NCBI RefSeq assembly: GCF_000250635.1
Contig: NC_016940.1
Location: 3,100,501 to 3,164,500 of the forward strand
Source: Saprospira grandis str. Lewin
GTDB taxonomy: Bacteria; Bacteroidota; Bacteroidia; Chitinophagales; Saprospiraceae
Length of the DNA: 64,000 bases
Direction: 5' to 3'
Made by a program: the position numbers and the translations under genes. The notes under the pieces are model-generated. The model had not been told where the DNA came from and did no database searches. It was given only the letters and a program-made list of their open reading frames with translations. Below, in pieces: positions 9,178-17,513 of the stretch (position 1 is its first letter; each line of letters opens with the position of its first letter).

Positions 9178-9846
9178 ATGTCTTTAAAAGAGCAAACGGC
9201 TTGGCGATACGAGCGTAAGTATGTAGTTTTAGGGTATCGGCCAGCAGAGATAGAAATTTTGCTGCGGCAACTGCCCTTTGCTTGGCGAAAAGCGCATGCC
9301 CCTCGTTGGTTGCATAATATTTATTTTGATAGCATAGATTGGCATTGTTATCGGGCCAATTTGGCGGGCAGCAGTCGGCGCTATAAGTATCGTTTGCGTT
9401 TTTATGGGCCTTGGCAAAATGCTTGGCAGCCGGCCCGTTTGGAGCTAAAGCAAAAAACGGGAGAATTGGGCCGAAAGCAAATTTGGGAGCTGTCTAAGTT
9501 GGATGTTAACTCGCCAAAAATGCAGTTAGCCGCTCTGCTCGAGCATGCTCCGCATAAGGGCTATGCTTGGGCCCCCAAGGTCTATAATTGCTATTATCGG
9601 CAGTATTATTCGGCCCTAAATGGGCGTTTGCGCCTGACCCTAGACAGCCAACAAGCTGCAGCTGCCATTTGGCCCAGTTCCTATTGGCAGCCCAAGGGAA
9701 AAAAAGCGATGGACGGCCTAATTATAGAGCTAAAATATGGTCCAGAAGAGGCCAATTTAGCAGAAGAACTGGCCCAGCAAATTCCCTTTCGACTAAGCAA
9801 AAACTCAAAGTATATACAGGCCGTGCAGCAATGCTACCGCCTTTAA
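9178..9846 (+). CDS. VTC-domain polyphosphate polymerase-like protein
   Basis: The 222-residue soluble protein has the VTC (vacuolar transporter chaperone) triphosphate-tunnel fold, whose founding member Vtc4 makes polyphosphate from ATP. Signs are the N-terminal RYERKYV (the ExK-type basic strand), HNIYFDSIDWHCYRAN, RYKYRLRFYG (charged tunnel strand), ARLELKQKTGELGRKQ and the closing IIELKYGPEE. Alternating Arg/Lys/Glu strands of this kind line the tunnel. It follows the DUF4956 gene across a repeat of about 250 bp, so co-transcription is possible but not certain. Polymerase activity is inferred from the family. Confidence 0.85.
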   Translation: MSLKEQTAWRYERKYVVLGYRPAEIEILLRQLPFAWRKAHAPRWLHNIYFDSIDWHCYRANLAGSSRRYKYRLRFYGPWQNAWQPARLELKQKTGELGRKQIWELSKLDVNSPKMQLAALLEHAPHKGYAWAPKVYNCYYRQYYSALNGRLRLTLDSQQAAAAIWPSSYWQPKGKKAMDGLIIELKYGPEEANLAEELAQQIPFRLSKNSKYIQAVQQCYRL

Positions 9847-9855
9847 ATAGAAGTT

Positions 9856-10602
9856 ATGGCAAAGAAAAAAAAGAGAATACCCAAGGAAGATCGCCTGATT
9901 GAACTGGAGGTGCAAAAGGCCGCCCAGGCCTATCTGGAGCATTATTACAAGACCCAAGAACGGCCCAAAGTGCTCTACTCTAATCTGGAAGAACGGACCA
10001 AGCATAAATATGGTATGAAGCGAGCCGATGGGCTTTTGGCCTACCCCATGAGCAAAACTAAAGCCTATGTGGTGTCTATGGAGGCCAAATCGCATAAAAC
10101 CTTAAAGGCCTTAAAACCGTATCGAATAGACAAGCTTTGGGTAAAAGATAGCCTTTGGCATGGTTTGCTCTTCACGATTTTGTCGGGCGTTATGTTTTTT
10201 GTTTGGCGAATGACCGATGAATCCTTCTGGATTCGATTTGTGATCCCTATGGTGGTCCTCCTTGGCGCCTCTGCGCTTTATGCCTATATTTTTAGAAATA
10301 GTCATAAATATCAGGAGATGAAAGTGATTCATCAGGTATTTCAATATCCTGCCAACGAACAATGGCTATCGCTATCTAATGACTCTTTTGAGATGATTGA
10401 TCCTAAATTGCAAGATAATCTGATTAAGATTTGTAAGGCTAGGGGAGTAGGCGTTTTGATGGTGGACCCCAAAAAGAATGTGGCCATGGTGCATGGGCCA
10501 AAAAAACGCCCCAAGCGCTGGTTTAGTGACTATTTACACTTCTATCATGCCGAAGAAGAGATCAGAAAGCAATTAGGATTGAAGATAAAGCAAAAAAAGT
10601 AA
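9856..10602 (+). CDS. Hypothetical protein with two membrane helices
   Basis: I do not recognise this 248-residue protein. It starts 9 bp after the VTC gene, so it is probably in the same transcript. The first 90 residues are basic and hydrophilic (AKKKKRIPKEDR start, a helix like LEVQKAAQAYLEHYYKTQ). A membrane hairpin follows at about residues 98-140 (LLFTILSGVMFFVWRM and FVIPMVVLLGASALYAYIF). The cytoplasmic tail of about 100 residues ends in a Lys-rich stretch. The tail segment SNDSFEMIDPKLQDNLIKIC, then GVGVLMVDPKKNVAMVHGPK, resembles a small globular domain, possibly nuclease- or SMODS-like, but no catalytic motif can be claimed. Confidence 0.7.
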   Translation: MAKKKKRIPKEDRLIELEVQKAAQAYLEHYYKTQERPKVLYSNLEERTKHKYGMKRADGLLAYPMSKTKAYVVSMEAKSHKTLKALKPYRIDKLWVKDSLWHGLLFTILSGVMFFVWRMTDESFWIRFVIPMVVLLGASALYAYIFRNSHKYQEMKVIHQVFQYPANEQWLSLSNDSFEMIDPKLQDNLIKICKARGVGVLMVDPKKNVAMVHGPKKRPKRWFSDYLHFYHAEEEIRKQLGLKIKQKK

Positions 10603-10784
10603 TTCTTTGTGACATTAGTGAGGTGCCTAAAGATAGATTTACTTTAAAAAATAGAATAGAAAAGCGTACCTTATATAATAAGCTTCCGTAGACCACTAAA
10701 AGTAATCTCATTCGCTTAATTTAGAACTACTTGCGCAAGAAATAGAATTCTACTTATACGATATATTTTTCAGATCTAAAAGTG
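10603..10784. other. Gene-free A/T-rich intergenic DNA
   Basis: No ORF with coding character, hairpin with T-run or repeat element is visible here. It precedes the promoter of the YwqK-like gene. Confidence 0.6.
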
Positions 10785-10792
10785 TAACTTTG
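10785..10792 (+). promoter_or_regulatory. Bacteroidota-type -7 promoter element (TAACTTTG)
   Basis: TAACTTTG matches the Bacteroidota -7 consensus TAnnTTTG and lies 40 bp before the ATG at 10832. A T-rich stretch about 20 bp upstream (near 10765) may serve as the -33 region. Confidence 0.5.
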
Positions 10793-10831
10793 CGGGAAGA
10801 TCTGCTCTAACTTTCTACAAAAAAGCAAATT

Positions 10832-11806
10832 ATGCATTATCTTATATATTCATTTTGCACCATTCTTCTTTGTGCTAACTTCTCGGTCCTTCAGGCACAA
10901 AGAGAAGTAAAGGAACAATGGCCCAATGGTCAGCTTAAGGCCAAAGGGCAGCTCAATGCCGACAATAAAAAGGTGGGCCGCTGGGAGTATTATTACGAAA
11001 ATGGAAATAAAGAGGCCGAAGGTAGCTATAATGGCCGTGGAATTTCTAAAACTATTGAGGTCTGCAAAAAATCAAAACGCAGCGCCCTAGAAGAAGACTA
11101 TAGCGCAAGAGAAGGCCAATGGACCTTTTTCTATGGCTCTGGCGATAAGAAGGCAAGCGTAAGCTATCAGGGCGGCTGCCCTAGCGGAAGGATGCAGCGA
11201 TGGCACAAAAATGGAAAAAAAGCCGAAGAAGTAGAGTATGTTGATTGCCGCCCTATTGGCGCAAGAACGCTCTGGGATAAAGAAGGACGCAAGTATTTTG
11301 AAACCCAATTGCTAGGCGAAGGCAAAACCATGGATGTAGAATGGTACGCCAATGGCCAAATGAAATCTCAAATTCCTTATCGCAATGGCGACCAGTACGG
11401 CCGCGTTAAACGCTGGTACGCCAATGGCCAAAAAGAAGAGGATGTCATGATGAAGGAAACCCGAGTACACGGTAGCTACCGCTCTTGGTACCCCAATGGC
11501 GCCCCCCAACGACAGTTTTTCTCGATCAATAATGTAATGAGTGGAGAGTATAAGGAATGGAGCGAGTCGGGACAGTTGGTTCGCGAAATCGTAGAAATGC
11601 AAGACGAAAAAGCCATCTTGGTCAAAAGCTACTGGGATAATGGCCAACTCAAATATCAAGGGAAGTCCAATATGCCCGCCTCTCTCAGTATCCACCGCTG
11701 GTCGCAAAGCCGTCATGGAAGCTGGATCTACTGGGATAAACAAGGTAATGTTATGAAAACCGAATACTACGATAATGGCCGCCTAAGAACTACAGAAATG
11801 CCCTAA
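10832..11806 (+). CDS. Secreted YwqK/MORN-variant repeat protein
   Basis: This 324-residue protein has a signal peptide ending near VLQAQ. It is built of about ten 22-30 residue repeats with the core W(Y/H)xNGQ-KxxxxYxxGxxxGxxxxW, for example EQWPNGQLKAKGQL, RWEYYYENGNKEAEGSY, EWYANGQMKSQIPYRNGDQ and SYWDNGQLKYQGK. This is the MORN-variant pattern seen in proteins annotated as YwqK-family antitoxin. That label does not show a toxin-antitoxin role here, because the protein is exported and no toxin gene adjoins. The VWA gene starts 6 bp downstream, which suggests an operon. Confidence 0.8.
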   Translation: MHYLIYSFCTILLCANFSVLQAQREVKEQWPNGQLKAKGQLNADNKKVGRWEYYYENGNKEAEGSYNGRGISKTIEVCKKSKRSALEEDYSAREGQWTFFYGSGDKKASVSYQGGCPSGRMQRWHKNGKKAEEVEYVDCRPIGARTLWDKEGRKYFETQLLGEGKTMDVEWYANGQMKSQIPYRNGDQYGRVKRWYANGQKEEDVMMKETRVHGSYRSWYPNGAPQRQFFSINNVMSGEYKEWSESGQLVREIVEMQDEKAILVKSYWDNGQLKYQGKSNMPASLSIHRWSQSRHGSWIYWDKQGNVMKTEYYDNGRLRTTEMP

Positions 11807-11812
11807 TTTGCT

Positions 11813-12958
11813 ATGCAAGAAGATTTTAGCAGTATCCAAAAATGGCGCTTGCTCCTCGGCAAAGCAGCCGAAAACCCAGAAGATAAAACCGAGCTCTCCG
11901 CAGAGGCCAACGCAATGGACGAATGCCTAGGGGCTCTCTATAACCAAAATGATGGACAGGCTGGCTTGGGCGATTCTTCGCCCCAGCTGAATCGCTGGCT
12001 GGGCGATATCCGAAAGTATTTTCCCGCCCCCCTGGTCCAAATTATGCAAAAAGATGCCTTCGACCGCCTCGGCCTAGAAGAAATGCTGCTAGAACCCGAA
12101 TTGCTGGAGTCGCTAGAACCCAATGTGGAGCTACTCAGCACTTTGCTTTCGCTCAATAAGGTGATTCCCGAAAAAACAAGGGAAACTGCCCGCCTGCTGG
12201 TCCAAAAAGTAGTCGAAGAACTCAAAAGAAAACTCGAAAATCCCCTGCGCCAAGCCGTTAAAGGCGCCCTGAACCGCTCGGTCCGCAATCGCCGTCCCCG
12301 ACATAAGGAAATCGATTGGCTAAGAACCATCCAGCTCAATCTTAAGCATTACCAACAGGATTATAAAACAGTGGTGCCCGAACGCCTTATTGGCTCTGGC
12401 AAAAAAGGCCAATCCCTTAAAGAAATTATTCTTTGTGTAGACCAAAGTGGCTCTATGGGCAGCTCGCTGGTCTATAGCTCCATTTTTGGCGCTGTGCTCG
12501 CCTCTCTGCCCGCTCTGCGCTCCCAAATGATTGTCTTTGATACCGAAGTAGTCGACCTTAGCGCCTATATGCAAGAACCCGTAGACCTCCTTTTTGGTAC
12601 CCAATTGGGCGGCGGAACCGATATCAATAAGGCCCTGGCTTATGCCCAAAAGTCTATCCGATCTCCCCAAAATACAACCATAGTCCTCATTAGCGATCTC
12701 TATGAAGGTGGCGATAGCCAAGCCCTACTCCAAAGGGTAGCCCAACTCAAAAAAACAGGCGTGCAGCTCATCTCGCTACTCGCCTTAAATGACCAAGGTG
12801 CCCCAATCTACGATCGAGATATGGCCCAAAAATTTGCCCAATTGGGTAGCCCAGCTTTTGCTTGCACTCCCCAACAGTTTCCTCGCCTGATTGCCGCAGC
12901 CCTAGAGAAAAAAGATATTCACCATTGGCTCAATCAAGAAGGAATTAGCCCCAAATAA
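11813..12958 (+). CDS. VWA domain protein (CoxE-like)
   Basis: The 381-residue protein lacks a signal peptide. An N-terminal helical region (1-195) is followed by a von Willebrand factor A domain (about 200-370) with the MIDAS motif DQSGSMGSS, the second metal site GGGTDI and VLISDLYEGGD. The layout resembles CoxE/VWA partners of MoxR-type AAA+ ATPases, which act in metal insertion or complex assembly. No MoxR gene is in the window. The ATG is 6 bp after the YwqK-like gene's stop. The real partner is unknown. Confidence 0.85.
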   Translation: MQEDFSSIQKWRLLLGKAAENPEDKTELSAEANAMDECLGALYNQNDGQAGLGDSSPQLNRWLGDIRKYFPAPLVQIMQKDAFDRLGLEEMLLEPELLESLEPNVELLSTLLSLNKVIPEKTRETARLLVQKVVEELKRKLENPLRQAVKGALNRSVRNRRPRHKEIDWLRTIQLNLKHYQQDYKTVVPERLIGSGKKGQSLKEIILCVDQSGSMGSSLVYSSIFGAVLASLPALRSQMIVFDTEVVDLSAYMQEPVDLLFGTQLGGGTDINKALAYAQKSIRSPQNTTIVLISDLYEGGDSQALLQRVAQLKKTGVQLISLLALNDQGAPIYDRDMAQKFAQLGSPAFACTPQQFPRLIAAALEKKDIHHWLNQEGISPK

Positions 12959-12960
12959 GA

Positions 12961-13083
12961 CTAATTGTCGCGCTCCTCAAAGTTTTCCTTTTTGCGCTTG
13001 TTTACCTTCAAAGACCAAAAGTAGGCAATCAAAATCAATATGCAAAGGGTGGTCCCCCCATAAATAACAAATACAATCTGCAT
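12961..13083 (-). CDS. Small single-helix membrane protein (40 aa)
   Basis: A short ORF lies directly behind ybjQ on the same strand; its ATG at 13083 is 3 bp after the ybjQ stop. It encodes 40 residues. Residues 1-25 form one membrane helix (IVFVIYGGTTLCILILIAYF) followed by WSLK and a charged tail, KVNKRKKENFEERDN. The very tight spacing and clear hydrophobic/charged layout suggest a real gene. The shape recalls small subunits or assembly factors of respiratory complexes such as CcoS or CcoQ, but I see no diagnostic motif and do not assign it. Confidence 0.6.
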   Translation of the reverse strand: MQIVFVIYGGTTLCILILIAYFWSLKVNKRKKENFEERDN

Positions 13084-13086
13084 CTT

Positions 13087-13401
13087 TTATCCTAATTTTA
13101 CAGCCGTTCCATAGGCCAATACCTCAGAAGCCCCCTGAGAAATAGTTGAACTCGTAAAACGTACATTTACTACAGCATCCGCCCCCAAATTTTCCGCATC
13201 CTGAATCATCCGCTGCAAGGCCTGCTCTCTAGCATCCGCCTGTAGCTTGGTGTACTCTTCTATCTCGCCTCCAACAATGTTCTTGAGGCCAGCAAAAAAA
13301 TCACGACCCACATTCCGAGCCCTAACCGTACTGCCCCGAACCAAACCCAAAACTTCTTGGATCTCTCGGCCTGGCAGCCCTTCTGTATTCGATATAATCA
13401 T
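13087..13401 (-). CDS. ybjQ: YbjQ/UPF0145 family heavy-metal-binding-domain protein
   Basis: A 104-residue protein of the YbjQ (UPF0145) family. It starts with the family-like strand MIISNTEGLPGREIQEVLGL, then RGSTVRARNVGRDFFAGLKN. It continues with a long helix (EEYTKLQADAREQALQRMIQ), GADAVVNVRFTSS and a final strand ending LAYGTAVKLG. YbjQ-like proteins form ring oligomers. Their heavy-metal-binding label comes from domain similarity and the physiological role is uncertain. The 40-residue ORF 3 bp downstream is probably co-translated. Confidence 0.9.
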   Translation of the reverse strand: MIISNTEGLPGREIQEVLGLVRGSTVRARNVGRDFFAGLKNIVGGEIEEYTKLQADAREQALQRMIQDAENLGADAVVNVRFTSSTISQGASEVLAYGTAVKLG

Positions 13402-13473
13402 ATTGGAGGAGTTTAAGTTTCTCCCAAATTACAGTTTTCTATTTAGACTTTCTCTTTTTAAGCCCATTTTTTA

Positions 13474-13625
13474 GTGGGGCTGCCCCTCGCTACGCTCAGG
13501 TCGGGCTATCTCAGGGCTCGCTGCTCGCTCGGCCCTTCACAAAAATGCTGCGCATTTTTGCTCGGTCTGGCCCTGCGGGCCACCCTTGCCTATCCCTCAG
13601 CCGTTCTGGGCTTCGCCCAGTATAA
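13474..13625 (+). repeat. GC-rich mosaic palindromic repeat, copy 5 (type II)
   Basis: Type II copy: GGGGCTGCCCC, palindrome around TCGCTACG, GGTCGGGCTAT, GGGCTCGCTGCTCGCTCGGCCC, then CGGTCTGGCC and TATCCCTCAGCC. The variable slot holds an unusually A/T-rich palindrome, CAAAAATG-CTGCG-CATTTTTG (about 13538-13558). This shows that the slot tolerates quite different sequence as long as it is palindromic. Another palindrome, CTGGGCTTCGCCCAG, follows the right end. Confidence 0.82.
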
Positions 13626-13711
13626 AGGAACCCCAAACGCTAGAATTCGCCCGCCCGCCGCCAACTGAATCTTCCTTCGGTCCAAAAATTAAATGCCTGT
13701 CGTCAATAAAA

Positions 13712-13726
13712 TGCAACAATGTTGCA
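13712..13726. promoter_or_regulatory. Fur/Zur-type 7-1-7 operator, distal site
   Basis: TGCAACA-A-TGTTGCA is a perfect 7-1-7 inverted repeat, the geometry of Fur-family boxes. It is embedded in a longer near-perfect palindrome (13703-13735). It overlaps the probable -33 region of the CobW-type gene. A second copy lies 41 bp downstream. CobW/COG0523 genes are commonly controlled by the zinc regulator Zur, so a Zur box is the likeliest reading. Confidence 0.72.
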
Positions 13727-13746
13727 TTTTATTGACTCACTTTGTT

Positions 13747-13767
13747 TATATTTGCAACATTGTTGCA
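13747..13767. promoter_or_regulatory. Promoter -7 element overlapped by second Fur/Zur-type operator
   Basis: TATATTTG (13747-13754) fits TAnnTTTG. It overlaps TGCAACA-T-TGTTGCA (13753-13767), which differs from the distal box only in the central base. Binding here would block the promoter directly. The ATG of the GTPase gene is 18 bp further on, so the untranslated leader is very short. Confidence 0.72.
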
Positions 13768-13785
13768 TATTTATAAAAGAGAAAA

Positions 13786-14991
13786 ATGGCAGAACAGCAG
13801 TTGGGCGTAACTATTCTTAGTGGTTTCCTGGGCGCAGGAAAAACTACTTTGCTCAAGCATATTCTAGAAAATCAAGAGGGCCTAAAGGTGGCACTGATCG
13901 TTAATGATATGGCCGAGCTCAATATTGATGCTCGCCTCATTAAGCAAGGCCAAGCCCTTAGGCAAACAGAAGAAAAAATGATCGAGCTGAGCAATGGCTG
14001 CATTTGCTGCACCCTCCGCGAAGATCTAATTATAGAAGCAACGGCCCTAGCCAAAACTGGCGATTTCGATTATCTTCTGATCGAAAGTACGGGCATTAGC
14101 GAGCCCGTTCCCCTGGCCCAAACCTTTAGCCTAGAAGGTATTGAGGGCAATGAAGAGCTGCGCTCCCTTTGTCGCCTAGATTGCATGGTGACAGTGGTAG
14201 ACGCTAGCCGCTTCCTTCAAGATTTTTCTAGCGCCGACAATATCGTCGATCGCCAACTTACCGATGACCTTAACGATACTCGTCCTATCGTTAATTTGCT
14301 TACCGAACAAATCGAGTTTGCCAATCTGATTCTCCTCAATAAAACAGATTTGGTCACTCAAGAAGAAAAGGAGCAGTTGATCCACCTTTTGCGCAAGTTT
14401 AATGCTGGGGCCAAGATTATAGCTACGCAAGAGTCTAAGGTAGACCTTAAGGAGCTGATCAATACCCATAGTTTTGACTATGAAGAGGCGGCCCAATCTG
14501 CGGCCTGGATCCAAGAGCTGCAAGGAGAGCATCATCCAGAATCTGAGGAGTACGGCATTGGCTCTTTCGTTTTTAGAGATCCTCGGCCCTTTCATCCCGA
14601 ACGCTTCTGGAACTGGCTCAGCCAAGAGTTTCCCCAAGATATTCTGCGCTCTAAAGGCATGTTTTGGATTGCTAGCCGTCCCAAACTGGCCCTGAATTGG
14701 TCGCAAGCGGGCGGTAGCTTAAGAGCCGATTTGGCTGGCTATTGGTGGGGCAGTTTTACGCAAGAAGAACTGGACCAACATCCCGTTTTTCAGGCCCATA
14801 AAGAAACACTGATGGCCCGCTGGAACGCTCCCTTTGATGACCGCCTCAACGAATTGGTTTTTATTGGTCTAGACCTAGATGTCCCTACTTATCGCAAGGA
14901 GCTGACGGCTTGCCTTTGTACCGAAGAAGAGATCCAAGCTTGGAAAGATGGCGAGTTTTACGCCACTGACCCCTTTCCAAGATTTTCATAG
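13786..14991 (+). CDS. CobW/COG0523 family GTP-binding metallochaperone
   Basis: G3E-family P-loop GTPase of 401 residues, probably a zinc metallochaperone used under zinc shortage. Motifs are Walker [16 protein letters not shown] (about residues 12-26), [12 protein letters not shown], the metal-binding GCICC of the CxCC type ([13 protein letters not shown], about 70), ESTGISEP, and NKTDLV for guanine recognition. The C-terminal CobW domain spans about 255-395 ([38 protein letters not shown]). Two Fur-family-type palindromes cover its promoter, consistent with Zur control. A terminator follows at 15016, so it is monocistronic. Confidence 0.92.
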   Translation: MAEQQLGVTILSGFLGAGKTTLLKHILENQEGLKVALIVNDMAELNIDARLIKQGQALRQTEEKMIELSNGCICCTLREDLIIEATALAKTGDFDYLLIESTGISEPVPLAQTFSLEGIEGNEELRSLCRLDCMVTVVDASRFLQDFSSADNIVDRQLTDDLNDTRPIVNLLTEQIEFANLILLNKTDLVTQEEKEQLIHLLRKFNAGAKIIATQESKVDLKELINTHSFDYEEAAQSAAWIQELQGEHHPESEEYGIGSFVFRDPRPFHPERFWNWLSQEFPQDILRSKGMFWIASRPKLALNWSQAGGSLRADLAGYWWGSFTQEELDQHPVFQAHKETLMARWNAPFDDRLNELVFIGLDLDVPTYRKELTACLCTEEEIQAWKDGEFYATDPFPRFS

Positions 14992-15015
14992 ATAGTTTTT
15001 TGGTTTTTTGATTGT

Positions 15016-15051
15016 GCGCTTCTGCCCAAAAGAGGGGAGAGGCGCTTTTTT
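15016..15051 (+). terminator. Rho-independent terminator after the CobW-type gene
   Basis: Arms GCGCTTCTGCCC (15016-15027) and GGGGAGAGGCGC (15034-15045) pair with one mismatch and a G-U pair, followed by a T-run. Confidence 0.8.
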
Positions 15052-15258
15052 ATGGTCCAATATAGGCAGCTTGCCTGCCTTGGCCGAAGGCCAAATGGCA
15101 AAGGCCAAATGAAAGCCCTGCCACTTCTATCCTTTGATTTAATTTCCTGCTATTCTGCGTTATTTTTCTCCCCCATAGCTAGGGCTATGCCTTTAAAAAA
15201 TGCCTTGACTAGCCTGAAATTTTTATCAAAGAATGGCCGAAGCGCAGGACTTCCATTT
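15052..15258. other. Intergenic DNA with GGCC-rich repeat fragments
   Basis: About 200 bp without a credible gene. Short fragments such as GGCCGAAGGCC near 15080 look like debris of the mosaic repeat family. The rest is unremarkable. Confidence 0.5.
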
Positions 15259-15476
15259 GGCCTAGCGATGTGCAGCAGTGGCCGTTAGGCCAGACCGAGC
15301 CAGCTTGCTGGCGAAGGGCCGAGCGAATAGCGAGCTGCGAAACGTAGCGCCGACGACCGAAGGGAGGCGGAGGCCCCAAAATAGCAGCGAGCTGCGCAAC
15401 GACAACAAGCCCTTTAGGGCGCAGTTCGACGACCAAAGGGAGTAACCGCCGCAAGGCAAAGCCGCAGCGGAGGCCC
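15259..15476 (-). repeat. GC-rich mosaic palindromic repeat, copy 6 (type I plus accessory block)
   Basis: Read leftward from CGGAGGCCCC at 15476. A full type I unit (15259-15396) has GGCCTAGCGATGTGCAGC, palindrome GCCAGCTTGCTGGC, GGGCCGAGCGAATAGCGAG and CGTAGCGCC. An accessory unit (15397-15476) follows with ACAACAAGCCCTTTAGGGCG, GCAGTTCGACGACCAAAGGG, AGTAACCGCCG and a second CGGAGGCCCC end. The same accessory unit recurs near 8935, 17790, 24345, 32490 and 59155. Confidence 0.82.
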
Positions 15477-15477
15477 C

Positions 15478-15511
15478 AAAAAAAATCCCTTCACTAGAAA
15501 AGTAAAGGGAT
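15478..15511 (-). terminator. Terminator after the TPR gene (leftward)
   Basis: On the minus strand ATCCCTTTAC and GTGAAGGGAT pair around a short loop and run into a T-stretch at 15477-15485. It ends the rseP-TPR transcript. Confidence 0.78.
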
Positions 15512-15516
15512 CAAGT

Positions 15517-16167
15517 TTATTTTTTAACGACAAATTTTAGCGAAATGCGCTCCCGCTTTAAGGCCTTTTTGCGCTTGGCATAATGCCAGTAGAAGGAGGC
15601 CGAAAAGGCCGCGACGAAAAGGCTAAACCCAAGGGTCATGCCCAGCAAAAGTGAGCTAGATAAATTGGCCTGCGCCCCAAAATAGAGGCCCGCCAACAAT
15701 AGGTTTGCCAAGGGAAAAAGCCCCAGCATGGCCCAACGCAGCTGATGCCTGCCCTGCTGGTATTTTTCGATAGCCGTCTCTACTCCAGAGAAAAACGGAT
15801 TATGCGATTGTAGCCGCAAACCCTCCTGGCAAAGGGCCAAGCTCCGTTCATAATCAGCTGGTTTATGCTCGGCCAAATAACGCAATTTATAGGCATCGGT
15901 TAGCAATAAATGACAAGCCAAATGATAGGGCTCAATGGCCTTGGCCGTTTCCAATTGCTCGATGGCTTTATCGTAGTTTTTTGCCTGATAATAGTTGCTG
16001 CCCAACTTAAAACGCTGCTCAAATTCTTGCGCTAAGGCCTTTTTTTCCTCTGCCGTCAAATTGAGTTCGCTCAGGGCAATGCGAAAGTCCTGCTCGCCAA
16101 AATGAGTTGGGCGAGCTTGTATTTGGAGTAGCTTCTCCAGGTATTTTTGCAGGACCTTCTCTTCCAT
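15517..16167 (-). CDS. TPR-containing membrane protein of unknown function
   Basis: A 216-residue protein. Residues 60-135 hold two or three tetratricopeptide-like helical pairs (FKLGSNYYQAKNYDKAIEQL, AKAIEPYHLACHLLLTDAY, YERSLALCQEGLRLQSHNPF). Two membrane helices follow (about 145-165 and 170-195), then a basic tail, AKRKKALKRERISLKF. The N-terminal 50 residues are helical and charged. It starts 5 bp after the rseP stop on the same strand and probably shares its transcript. I do not recognise a named family. A role in membrane proteostasis with RseP is possible but unsupported. Confidence 0.75.
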   Translation of the reverse strand: MEEKVLQKYLEKLLQIQARPTHFGEQDFRIALSELNLTAEEKKALAQEFEQRFKLGSNYYQAKNYDKAIEQLETAKAIEPYHLACHLLLTDAYKLRYLAEHKPADYERSLALCQEGLRLQSHNPFFSGVETAIEKYQQGRHQLRWAMLGLFPLANLLLAGLYFGAQANLSSSLLLGMTLGFSLFVAAFSASFYWHYAKRKKALKRERISLKFVVKK

Positions 16168-16172
16168 CTGTA

Positions 16173-17513
16173 TTATCCTTTAAACCAACGAATAAAGTCC
16201 ATACCGTTGGCAAATAATAATAGGCTAATGAGCAAGATAAAGCCCACTACCTGCGCCTTTTCCATTACTTGTTGTGGAACTGGGCGGCGCATGATGATTT
16301 CTATCAATAAAAAGACCGCATGTCCGCCATCCAAAGCGGGAATAGGCAAAAGATTCATAAAGCCCAAAATGAGCGAAAGGACGGCCGTCATGTACCAGAA
16401 ACGCTCCCATTGCCATTCTGTTGGAAATAATTTGGCGATAGAGATAAAGCCACCCAAGCTTTCTGTGGCTTTCACATGACCACTGCCCGTAACCATTTGG
16501 CCCATCGCCTTGATGTTGGAGTACAAGAAGTTCCAACCTTTTTGTAGCCCCAAGGGGAAGGCCGTCAAAGGCCCATGCTTAATGGTTTCAAATTCCATAT
16601 AACGATCAGGACTAAAAGGAGCAACCCCCACTTTTCCATTTTCATTAGGCTTCACTTTGAGCACCAGAGGCTTATCTTCTCCCGAGCGAATAACCGTAAT
16701 GCTCAATTCCTGATCTTTTTGCCGCTGTACTTCCCGAACAAATTCATCAAAAAAGTGCACCTCCATCCCATTACAGGCAATAATAGAGTCTCCTTTTTCC
16801 ATGCCTGCGGCCTTTGCCGTAGACTCCTTACTGAAGTCTCCAGCTACCATAGGTACCCGGATTTCCATAAAGCCCGCCTTATTTGAGGCCAGTTTGCCGG
16901 CGGTGCTATCGGGAATATTTAGCTCAATTCTAGCGCCTTCTCGCTCTACTTCCAAGGTTTTGGCCATATTGATGACAATCTCTTGCAAGACCACCCCAGA
17001 GGTAAAATAGTCGAGCTCTTTATTGCCGACCTTCAAGATCTTATCACCAGTTTTTAGGCCCATTTCTTGGCCCAATTCCATCACGGCCACCCCATAGCGA
17101 ACATTGTTTGCAGGCAGCTTTTTCTCGCCATAAACCCAAAGCAACATCCCAAAAATGAAGAAACCTAGAATGAAATTGACCGTTACTCCGCCCAACATGA
17201 CAATCAAACGCTGCCAAGCTGGCTTAGAACGAAATTCCCACTCCTGTGGCGGCTGATTGAGCTGCTCGGTGTCCATGCTCTCGTCAATCATGCCCGCAAT
17301 TTTTACATAGCCCCCCAAAGGCAGCCAGCCCACACCCCATTCTGTTTCGCCTCGCTGCGTCTTGAAAAGCGCAAACCAAGGATCAAAAAAGAGATAGAAC
17401 TTTTCTACACGCATGCCAAACCAACGAGCTGGCAAAAAATGGCCAAACTCATGCAAGGTGACCAAAATGGATAAACTAAGGATAAATTGTATTGCGACAA
17501 TCAGATATTCCAT
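16173..17513 (-). CDS. rseP: RseP site-2 protease (RIP metalloprotease)
   Basis: An intramembrane zinc metalloprotease of the site-2 family that cleaves membrane-bound anti-sigma factors and leftover signal peptides. The start is ATG 17513, since the longer frame would add ten residues of poor quality. The 446-residue product has HEFGH in the first helix (about residue 20). WLPLGGYVKIAGM and a central PDZ region with two domains follow. The C-terminal motif NLLPIPALDGGH supplies the third zinc ligand. The family is usually 440-450 residues. The TPR gene starts 5 bp downstream. Confidence 0.93.
   Translation of the reverse strand: MEYLIVAIQFILSLSILVTLHEFGHFLPARWFGMRVEKFYLFFDPWFALFKTQRGETEWGVGWLPLGGYVKIAGMIDESMDTEQLNQPPQEWEFRSKPAWQRLIVMLGGVTVNFILGFFIFGMLLWVYGEKKLPANNVRYGVAVMELGQEMGLKTGDKILKVGNKELDYFTSGVVLQEIVINMAKTLEVEREGARIELNIPDSTAGKLASNKAGFMEIRVPMVAGDFSKESTAKAAGMEKGDSIIACNGMEVHFFDEFVREVQRQKDQELSITVIRSGEDKPLVLKVKPNENGKVGVAPFSPDRYMEFETIKHGPLTAFPLGLQKGWNFLYSNIKAMGQMVTGSGHVKATESLGGFISIAKLFPTEWQWERFWYMTAVLSLILGFMNLLPIPALDGGHAVFLLIEIIMRRPVPQQVMEKAQVVGFILLISLLLFANGMDFIRWFKG

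Noticed and set aside
10832-11806. Toxin-antitoxin system because of the YwqK-like label
   Set aside because: The protein has a signal peptide and no toxin-like gene adjoins. The label reflects only the repeat family.
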